In this document: positions 56,119 to 64,000 of the stretch, in pieces | Numbering within the stretch: position 1 is the first letter of the stretch | Layout: each line of letters starts with the position of its first letter | From: Albula goreensis | Lineage: Eukaryota; Chordata; Actinopteri; Albuliformes; Albulidae | Length of the DNA stretch: 64,000 bases | Assembly (NCBI GenBank): GCA_022829145.1 | Contig: CM040750.1 | Span: 6,936,755-7,000,754 of the forward strand | Direction: 5' to 3' | The notes under the pieces: model-generated | Database searches by the model: none | Told to the model about the DNA's origin: nothing | Seen by the model: only the letters and a program-made list of their open reading frames with translations | Program-made: the position numbers and the translations under genes

Positions 56119-57282
56119 TATCATATCATTATAGCCTCAGCTGAGAGAGTGACAGAGCAATGCACAGAGCACCCCAAAGTCTACAAACTCAAATGATAAC
56201 AGTAAAGTTTTCTCCATAACACTGCTGTGCCTTTGCTACATCAAAGTATGTTGCTTATATTAAATCCTTTGGCTAATCTTGAAAGTATTAAAATATAAAT
56301 TATTGCAATAATATCAGTAATATCTAAGCTCAAACACTAAAAGGCCCACGCCAGCCAAACTTACTTCCTGATTCTTACAGAAATACTCATGAAACAGAGG
56401 CAGAGAGTGATGATATAGGTGCTTATGGAACTCATTAGAAAACAAATGTCTCATTTCCTGAGTAATTTTATGAACACAATATGTCACATATGTAATCTGA
56501 AAGAACATCCGTAGAAGGAAGCTGGAAAATTAAAGACTTGGTACTTTCACAGACATTGACCATTTTCAGAGGTGGACCACTGCGCGAAACCATTGTGTAA
56601 AACTACAGGAAGTGACATATAGCTGAAAAAAGTCAGGATGAGTCAAGTGGATGAGTCATTGTGGTCATTATGGGTGTGTAAATGGGATCCCTCCGCTGAG
56701 AAAGTGAAATGAATTTGCATTGTTTTGAGATGGTATACTGAAGATAAAATAATAAATCATGAAAAGTATAGGGTCCACTCAGTCAACACCTCTACACTAG
56801 GTGCGAGAAACATCCAGCTGAAGCCCTGAATGCAGAACTCTAAAGAATTGTTCTTAACTCCTAAAGAAAAACACAGAATAACGCAAGCAGACCGAAGGTA
56901 AAGGAGAGTACAGATTAAGTGAATATCTTGCCACCGTTCGGGATATAAAGCGGAGACTAGGCCTCACCAAGCACAGACTCAGCGATCAAAACAGGCATAA
57001 AATGTCCTGGCTACCAAAGGAACAAAGAATATGTGGTCACTGAACGACAGGTGAGGTTGAAACCAAGGTGCGCTTCCTCCTGAAATGCCAAAAACTATGG
57101 TAGATTAAGGGGGAAATATTTTAAGAAATCTGAAAATCATGTCCCCAACTTCCCAAATTTTGAGGAGAGCAACAGACTGCCATTTATCCTGGGAGAGGGA
57201 CCAACAGCACGAATCGCTGAAAAATATGTCTGATTGTGAACACTCCTGTTCAAAAACACAAAAGCACAGACAAACACACGGT

Positions 57283-57480
57283 GACACACATACATACATG
57301 CATGCATATACACACACATACACAAAACATAAACACACACTCACATATGCTTATACTGTTGTTATTACGGGTGTTATTATCACTGTATTATTATTATGTT
57401 ACACATTATTATTATTATGTTGTTATTATTACTGTTCATGTGTATGTATATACATGTATGTGCATGTGTATCTGCACAAT
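57283..57480. repeat. Compound microsatellite (CA, CATA, ATT, TGTA)
   Basis: A CACACA/CATACATG stretch (57283-57345) is followed by ATT/TTATTA repeats (57361-57432) and a TGTATGTATA/TGTGCATG tail (57440-57475). Overlapping frames of 67-118 codons on both strands are products of this low-complexity sequence. Confidence 0.85.
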
Positions 57481-57890
57481 CAAGTTGTTCTGTAATTGTT
57501 GTTATGATGTTCAACATATTCCTTACCATGCTTTGTCTATACAATTGTAAACTTTGTCATACCAACGAAGCACTTTTGAATGTGAATTTGAATTTGAAAT
57601 CTGCTGCCCAGGACAGTTGGTTCCTCCATTATCTCTCTTTCTGTTGAACTGCAGCTTCATTGGCAATCCATGGTAGATAGCTAATTTCGTGATGAGTGTC
57701 TGTGTTAGGAAAAGTGTTTGTTAATTAAAGAGCATCCCAAGCCAGACTTGGATGGAGGATTCAGGAATTTGCAAAAAGCGTATGTTCACATATATGGAAA
57801 TGCATCCAGGGAATGGAATTGAATACAATGATTTCACTTTACAAAGAAAGCAGGATTTAACTTACAGGGAGAGCTCTTTGAGTATTGTTC
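57481..57890. other. Short single-copy spacer
   Basis: AT-rich, no gene or repeat array recognised. Confidence 0.45.
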
Positions 57891-58312
57891 TGAGCCTCTT
57901 ACCTGTTCTCTTGCTGCTGGAGTCTTTAGGATCTGAACCTCTTACCTGTTCTCTTGCTGCTGGAGTCTTTAGGATCTGAACCTCTTACCTGTTCTCTTGC
58001 TGCTGGAGTCTTTAGGATCTGAAACTCTTACCTGTTCTCTTGCTGCTGGAGTCTTTAGGATCTGAAACTCTTACCTGTTCTCTTGCTGCTGGAGTCTTTA
58101 GGATCTGAAACTCTTACCTGTTCTCTTTCTGCTGGAGTCTTTGGGGTCTGAACCTCTTACCTGTTCTCTTGCTGCTGGAGTCTTTAGGATCTGAACCTCT
58201 TACCTGTTGTCTTGCTGCTGGAGTCTTTAGGATCTGACCCTCTTACCTGTTCTCTTTCTGCTGGAGTCTTTGGGGTCTGAACCTCTTACCTGTTCTCTTT
58301 CTGCTGGAGTCT
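57891..58312. repeat. 43-bp minisatellite, about 10 copies
   Basis: Units of 43 bp contain GAACCTCTTACCTGTTCTCT, TGCTGCTGGAGTC and TTTAGGATCT. One variant has TTTCTGCTGG with TTTGGGGTCT and occurs at least three times, near 58130, 58255 and 58300. A single TACCTGTTGTC copy is near 58203. The unit contains TTACCTG, which on the opposite strand reads CAGGTAA, a splice-donor-like word repeated about ten times. Confidence 0.95.
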
Positions 58313-60326
58313 GTTTGGGTTCTGCAGTGAATATAGGTCAGCATCATGTGTTTTCAGGGCCTCTAATGGTTCTTCAGTTGTGTCTGTGAGACAATAATGA
58401 TGAGTTAAACACAATATGCCACACACAAAATGCCACAAATAATAGTCTGAACTTTAGTTTAAAATCTGATCATTTCAGTATAAAGTTACATGTTACAGGA
58501 ATAATGTGGCAAAAAATTCATCTCGCAATATTCTGCTGCCTAATCTCAATTACACACTTTACATGTCATCATTCAGCCTAAAACCTCAATTACACACCGC
58601 CTATGTTACTGGAGAATGATAAAGTCAGCATATACTTGGTTTGTTGTACCCATAGTGCAGGGGCTCTCAGGGTCCTATATTAGGCCCAGTGTGGGGTCTC
58701 TCAGGATCCTGTTTTCCTTTCCCAACAGGGGGTCCCAAGAGCAGCATCTTAAAGCCTGGGAGCTGGGGGCTATTACATCCTGCCCTAGGGGGGTCAGGGG
58801 TCAGTGCTCAGGGGGACACCCCAGCTCGGAGGGGGGGAGGATTAACACAGCGTCCCATATGGGTATTCCACAGGCCTCTCTGCTTTGGGTGGAGCTAAAC
58901 CGCACATCAAACACTCCAAATTAACTACTCCAATCCATGACAGCAATGGCCATTTATTTTATACTTCTGGCTGAATCAATGTGATTTATTCATTGAATTA
59001 CTTTAGCACTTTTTCTAAATGTTCTCTTATGCAGTGGCATCCTCCCTACCCCGCCACCGATAAAGACCACCTGCATGAAGGTCTGGTGCGTACACAGTAT
59101 CTCAGGGGTCTGGGACTCACTGTCTGTCACCCAATTAACTCTTCTGCCGACTCTAAACCAGAGAAGTGATGGGAATCAGGTAGAGAGGGTGCACCGAGAT
59201 CCACTGCTTCTTTCACCCCTGCAGTTGCATCACTTGTGTTCCCCCAGTCGTGTAATTGCGTTCACATGTCTGCGTCTAATTCGACAGAAACAGTGTTTAC
59301 GGCCCTTCCCCCTCACATGCAGATTGCAGCTGTTTTTTATTTTAATTCCGGTTGTTTTCTTTCCTCCCAGATACTGGGGCCGGAGAGCGGGCACCACACC
59401 TCCAGATCCAGCCAGAGGATCCAGGAACGAGACCCCGGGTTGTAAACACTTTCGCCTGAAGCTGAAACACGCCCTCTGGGAAGTACACCAGCATAAAGAG
59501 GCTCTTAAAAAGCTCAAATCTCTAACTGCAAATGTGGGTTAGGGTATCAGATAACACCAAGCCCCTGTGTTAGAATGAACAAGGACAGAATGCACTTGAA
59601 CAAGGTCTAATTTAGTGCCATTTTCAGCGCTATGACTATAAATAAACATGCTGTTTCACTTTGGTATTGCCTTCCCCTCCAAGCTAAAATCCCACAGTCC
59701 ATCATCCCCAAACAGTCATCACTCTATAATTCTAGATCATTTTACATTTGATAGCAATTCAGCACCCAGAAAGTAAGAAATTGCTGTTTGTATGTAATTG
59801 TATGTGAATGGAATGGAAGTGCCTTATTTCTGCATGTGTGATACGCTGGATGAATCTGTCATTGGTGTTCAACACACGTGGTGTCACACCTACTCATTTT
59901 GCTTTTGGCCTAATATCAAACAGGTGCTATTTAATGCTAATCTCAAATGTTAGCCATCTCAAATAGCATCCTACATTCATGTGGACTATTTAACAATGTC
60001 TATATTGTCCAGGAAACCGGGCTGTTGCAGGTCTTTGAGGAAGCTGAGAAAATTGCAGGTAATTATCTTGATAATTACTCTGTATAAAGAGAGTGAAGTT
60101 GGGCCTCTGGGTGGCTCCGGATGTAAAGACGCTTGGCAGCTTCTGGAAGACTGTCAGAGGACTGTATTAGCGAGCCCCGAATGATATGGGGTGAGGAGTA
60201 TAAGCTGGTTAGACATGATGGTCTTGTTGCTCTGTAGCGACCACGCCTGGTGAGGCTAAGCACTTGAGAACATGTAAACCAAAAATATGGTAGCTTTTTC
60301 ACAGCTGCCACAGAAAGACTGTGAGC
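58313..60326. other. Single-copy DNA, one weak exon candidate
   Basis: AT-rich except for a guanine-rich stretch at 58650-58850. A possible terminal exon at 59372-59542 is listed separately. Otherwise no gene is recognised. Confidence 0.42.
59372..59542 (+). other. Weak candidate terminal exon, function unknown
   Basis: A strong pyrimidine tract ending TTTCTTTCCTCCCAG is followed by an open frame to a TAG stop at 59540-59542. An AATAAA lies near 59641. The predicted end is basic and partly amphipathic, with a KLKHALWEVHQHKEALKKLKSL segment. It matches no family I recognise. No upstream exon or promoter is identified, and a minus-strand 95-codon frame overlaps it. It may equally be non-coding. 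Confidence 0.15.
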
Positions 60327-60470
60327 CCAATCAGACTGCCAGGCTGATCAGACTGCAGGGCCAGTCAGCCTTCCAGACCAATCAGAGTGCATGGCCTGTC
60401 AGCCTGTCAGACCAATGAGAGTGCAGGGCCAGTTAGCCTGCTGGACCAATCAGACTGCAGGACAAGTCAT
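60327..60470. repeat. 34-bp tandem repeat with CCAAT boxes, about 4 copies
   Basis: Units of about 34 bp contain GACCAATCAGAGTGCAGGGC and CAGTCAGCCTG. Three copies have an exact CCAATCAG (60327, 60378, 60446) and one has CCAATGAG (60412). The copies are moderately diverged. Confidence 0.82.
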
Positions 60471-62264
60471 GCAGCACTATTACCCAAGGTGCTCTATGCT
60501 GGGGTAGTGCTGCCAACAGCCAGCAAAGACAAGGTGAACTGAAACACAGACAAAAACTTTAAACCCACAAAAAACCACAGGACAAAGCTCTAAACCCGCA
60601 AAAAACACAAGAAATATCTCTAAAACAGACCAAAAATCAGCAGTCATATGACCCTCCAGGAGTTACACTACTATAGAGCACTAAACTGCAGATATTACAA
60701 GGGATGGTGGACGAACTTCAGCCAGGCCATTTTGTTATGAAGAGTTGCTCTAGGTCCAATAACCATGGCACTGCTAATCAGTGGTCAGAGATTCTATCCG
60801 TTGTCAAGCTCCGAGATTTCTTTATTGATTTAGCGATGAAGATGTTCATCATAGATAAGGTCAATGAGTTTGTCAGATGATTTAGTTCATCATGACAAAA
60901 CAGGTCATTTTTGTTTAAGCTTCAGCTTCACTGAGGACCTCCGAAATTTCCAAGGACAATTGTTTTCAGTAAACAATCCCAAGAGGGAACTGATCCTTTA
61001 AGTAGTTATTTATAAAAATCTACCCAACGTCCTAAATCACTCAGGATTAAACTTGTCCGTGCTGAGTACAGTAAACACCGCTGTTTACAGGTTTTTTGGT
61101 GTGGTAATCACTCAGAACTTTTGCGTCCTGTAAGCCTACTGCCTGGGTGGGCATGACAGAAATGGAGGAACCTTGGCCAAAGATATTTTGGGGGGTATTT
61201 TTTATTACCATTATCAATAAATACATACAATCAGCAGATAAGATAATGGAAATAATGATGAGAAATGACTTGTATTTTGAAGTAACACCATACAAATCTA
61301 CAGATGTGTCTCATATCACTGTTGCAGGTAATTAATATGTAACAGAGAATGTGTTAAGACACAACCTTCCTTAACCGGGCTCCATGGTTCTGTTCTCACT
61401 GACCCGAATGGATACATTCTGCAAGGATCAGTCAAGCAATGGAATAATATTCGAAACTGCAGGGATAGTGTCACAGTTCAATGAAATAAATGTAGCTGCC
61501 CGACTCTTTCATTTGAGAATTCCCTAAACTGCATTTCAGTCATGGTCCCTATGGGATTGTCAGGTTAGAAAGTGACACATTCACATTAGCCTGTATGTGT
61601 GTTCAACTCATAGGCTTTGTTTGACAATGGCTCATTAACCCTGTACCTGAAAGCATATTATTTGCTGGCCCTTGAACCCCAACCCAAAAACTCAACCTCA
61701 TCAAAATGGAGGGAAAAGAATTTTCAACGTTCATTTCAACTTAACATCTGAATTCACTCCCATCATGTTATTAATGGCGGCATTGACTTCAGCAAAGCTA
61801 GCTAAATGAGACGAAAACTGAGGTAAATACTGAAATACAATCAGCACTGACAGAACCATTACAGCCCTACAAACTACCAATATTTTTCAGCTATAGAACA
61901 TACTGTAGAATCTACACTTTAATATAGGAGTCTCTAAAACAATATGAGAGACCTAACTGACATTTAAAGTCAAATATCTGATGTCTGATTTGAAGGTTTA
62001 TCAGGCATAGAGGCAAAAAATTATTTTATGTGTCAAAAACCATGACGGTAAGCATCATACAAGTAGACCTGCATCAGAAAGTAAAAGAGTGCAGCACAGC
62101 AACTGTGTATGGTGTACGCTTCAAAAACTGGAGGGGAGAATGAAGATGTACAAAAGTTAATATGAGTGTAATATCAGTATTCAGTGAGCTCTGCCTACTG
62201 AGAATGCCTGTATTTTCAGCCCCATCCATTGCTTTACCTTCAAAACCATGTTAATGTGTGTGTT
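60471..62264. other. AT-rich single-copy DNA, no gene recognised
   Basis: An imperfect AAACCCACAAAAAACCACAG / AAACCCGCAAAAAACACAAG duplication lies at 60555-60612. Short frames on both strands at 61047-61335 match nothing I know. Confidence 0.42.
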
Positions 62265-62420
62265 AGAAAGCTTCAGAATAACCTAAAAACATTGTTACAT
62301 GGTTCTTTGGAAAGCTTGAAATTAACCTTGAAACCCCCGTTACAGAGGACATTGGAATGATTCAAATTAACTTTGAAACCCCCTGTAACTGAGAGCTTTG
62401 GAAAGATTCAAAATAATGAA
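62265..62420. repeat. ~46-bp diverged tandem repeat, about 3 copies
   Basis: Diverged copies share TTGGAAAGCTTGAAATTAAC, CTTGAAACCCCC and GTTACAGAG words at about 45-46 bp spacing. Edges are approximate because the outer copies are decayed. Confidence 0.7.
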
Positions 62421-63149
62421 TAGGGAGGTTGCAGAAAGCTGTATGGCACTTTGCCTGTCCGGTGCCTTTTCGGCCCACAGCTGGCCCTCATGGCCACAAT
62501 GCAAATTCAAATCCAAAAAAGCAACAAGGGAAGAGAGATTTTTAGTCCAATTAAAACAAGAATCATTTGGATGATTAGGGTAGTGTGTAGGGATTGGGAC
62601 AGAAGCCTGGCAGACATGTTGTGATGTGCTGCTTTCCTGGAAGCAGGGTTCCATTCAGGACCGTGAATGTTTACTCTCTTCTGCGCGTTTAATTTTGTCT
62701 GCTGCAGATGTTTCCTGGGAGAGGAATTGCGTTTCAATCCAGGAATCCGCCTCGTTTCTCGAGCGCAAGCAAAACACTCGACACGTTTCGAGCAGCATAC
62801 ACACACTCCTCATATGCCCATGCGGTGTGGAGAGGGATGGGTGAGAGGGTGGGGTGATGCCAAAAACTAAAGAGGACGGAACTGTAGGGAAGTGGAGCAG
62901 AGTGATAAACAAGCATCTTAATGCTACTCTCTATACATATATAAGATCCCATCTCTGTCTGTCTGTCTGTCTGTCTGTCTGTAGCCCACCCATATCATTT
63001 ACTCTCAATACAACAAGGCAAACACTTGCTCTAAATAGGCCAAATTAAAAAAACACACAAAGCAAGACTGTTGTTGCTGAGAGAATAGTGTTGATTTATT
63101 AAATGTCTTAAACATAAAGTGATTGTTTTTCCATCATTAAAAACACACA
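62421..63149. other. Mixed single-copy DNA with a tetranucleotide repeat
   Basis: A less AT-rich stretch at 62640-62830 has short frames on both strands that match no protein I know and could be conserved non-coding DNA. The CTGT microsatellite is listed separately. Confidence 0.4.
62953..62982. repeat. (CTGT)n microsatellite
   Basis: About seven uninterrupted CTGT tetranucleotides preceding AGCCCACCC. Confidence 0.95.
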
Positions 63150-63660
63150 AAGAAAAGACCCGTTGCTTTTTTCAGAAATTCTTGCTCAAGAAGAACGGCA
63201 GTTTCTTCTTCTCTTACAGAGGATGGCTCGCTGCCCTTGCCGTGTAAATTGAGCCGCCGTGTTTCAAATCCTCTTAATATAAATCCCAAATGTTTCTGAC
63301 CTGCCGTGGCGGTAAGAAAAAAAAACACCCTTAAACAAGACGGACGGAGGCGGCGGAGTAATGGGAGTCCTGAGATGGGCAGAGTGCCAGCCGCGAGCTG
63401 GACCCCCGAGCTCAACAGCATTAGGATCATTACTTCATCGCCATCCAACGCCAAGATAAAGATGAGAGGAGAAGGAGGGCCGCTTGTCAGGCCAGAGTGA
63501 AGAAAAGCGACCGTGCAGAGCAGAAGTCCCCTCTGTGCAGGGGATCGCTGCATACAGCCTGCTTGCCCCCTGTGCAGCTGGAGAGGCTGGTAAAATGGGG
63601 CATAATGGCTGGAGATCTCACCCCCCACAGCCCTCAATAAAAACTCACTTTGTCCCCCAG
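63150..63660. promoter_or_regulatory. Possible conserved non-coding element
   Basis: A long balanced stretch without simple repeats or transposon ends. It is dense in factor-like words: CATTAGGATCATTACTTC (homeodomain cores), AAGATAAAGATGAG (GATA-like) and CTTAATATAAATCCC. A 186-codon minus-strand frame (63137-63697) overlaps plus-strand frames of 61-64 codons and matches no family I know. Its Leu/Ser/Pro-rich composition looks like antisense noise. Enhancer function is inference. Confidence 0.25.
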
Positions 63661-63800
63661 TGTGGGTGATAGGGTGCTTTAGAGCAGCGGGCTGCATGTT
63701 CCTTCAGAGGAGAGGTTTGCCAGGTCCTGCAGAGCAGGCCCAACGGAGCACGCACAGCTGCTTCCCTGCACCTTTGCCAGGGCATTGGCATCTGATAAAG

Positions 63801-64000
63801 GCTAGGAGTGCGCACTTTGCCATAGCTGTTGTACTAGAAGGGTGAAGGAATGCACACTTTCCCATAGCTGCTGAGTGCACACTTCCCCAGAGTTGATCTA
63901 CTGCAGGGTGTGAAGAAGTGTACTTCCCCATAGCTGCTGTACTGGAAGGGTGAAGGAGTGCACACTTCTCCAAAGCTGCTGTACTGCAGGGGGAGAGGGA
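63801..64000. repeat. ~45-bp tandem repeat running off the right edge, about 5 copies
   Basis: Imperfect units carry GTGCACACTT, CCCCATAGCTGCTGTACT and GGAAGGGTGAAGGA, with variants GAGTTGATCTACTGC and CCAAAGCTGCTGTACTGC. One copy near 63870 is internally deleted. The array is cut by the window end, so its full length is unknown. Confidence 0.85.

Larger units (their letters stand above)
52836..57282. other. AT-rich single-copy DNA with G-rich island and possible regulatory block
   Basis: No gene recognised. A candidate conserved block (53690-53970), a dispersed-repeat fragment (55365-55535) and a palindrome (56072-56118) are listed separately. At 53985-54200 guanine-rich runs produce overlapping frames of 64-82 codons. 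An A-run of about 20 lies at 54986-55006. Confidence 0.42.

Noticed and set aside
59236-59542. Somatostatin-like or other neuropeptide suggested by PGCKHF
   Set aside because: The residues after it do not fit the somatostatin core and there is no second cysteine in place. Resemblance is limited to a few residues.

Overview
This window looks like nuclear DNA from a vertebrate, most probably a ray-finned fish. It has no dense run of open reading frames. It carries eukaryotic transposon classes typical of fish (a tRNA-derived SINE, hAT, PIF/Harbinger-like and Tc1/mariner-like miniatures, and a LINE 3' end) and dispersed minisatellites and microsatellites. I could not recognise a single host protein-coding gene, rRNA or functional tRNA. 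The window reads as intergenic or long-intron DNA. The long open frames present run almost entirely through tandem repeats whose unit lacks stop codons.

The dominant structure is tandem repetition. About two dozen separate arrays occupy roughly 11-12 kb of the 64 kb, with unrelated units mostly 27-51 bp long. The largest are a 51-bp array (401-1587), 34-bp (9958-10422), a GC-rich compound array (13388-13836), 43-bp (18722-19215), 41-bp (27617-27830 and 28205-28823), 48-bp (32035-32896), 36/24-bp (33500-33946), 32-bp (37591-38550), 33-bp (39408-40617), 34-bp (42145-43450), 38-bp (45943-46574), 41-bp (47351-47820) and 43-bp (57891-58312). Smaller ones lie between them, and one runs off the right edge.

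Six mobile-element remnants can be supported. They are: a SINE with 15-bp target duplications (9109-9556); the 3' end of a non-LTR retrotransposon with a C-x2-C-x7-H-x4-C finger (14645-15075); a 1758-bp Harbinger-like element with 16-bp terminal inverted repeats, an ATT duplication and a decayed Myb/SANT-like ORF (25403-27160); a 206-bp hAT miniature with a perfect 8-bp duplication (47511-47716); a 71-bp Tc1/mariner-type end-to-end hairpin (52763-52833); and a degraded teleost dispersed repeat (55365-55535). The Harbinger-like and hAT elements each sit inside a tandem array, so the empty sites can be inferred from the neighbouring repeat units.

The remaining single-copy DNA is AT-rich. A few GC-balanced stretches have the look of conserved non-coding elements (around 5810-6200, 8060-8335, 53690-53970 and 63150-63660), but only cross-species alignment could establish that. 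A weak candidate terminal exon lies at 59372-59542. Nothing in the window forms an operon or pathway. The observations worth a second look are the minisatellite density, transcription-factor-like motifs repeated inside some arrays (inverted AGGTCA half-sites, CCAAT boxes), and the nested insertions.
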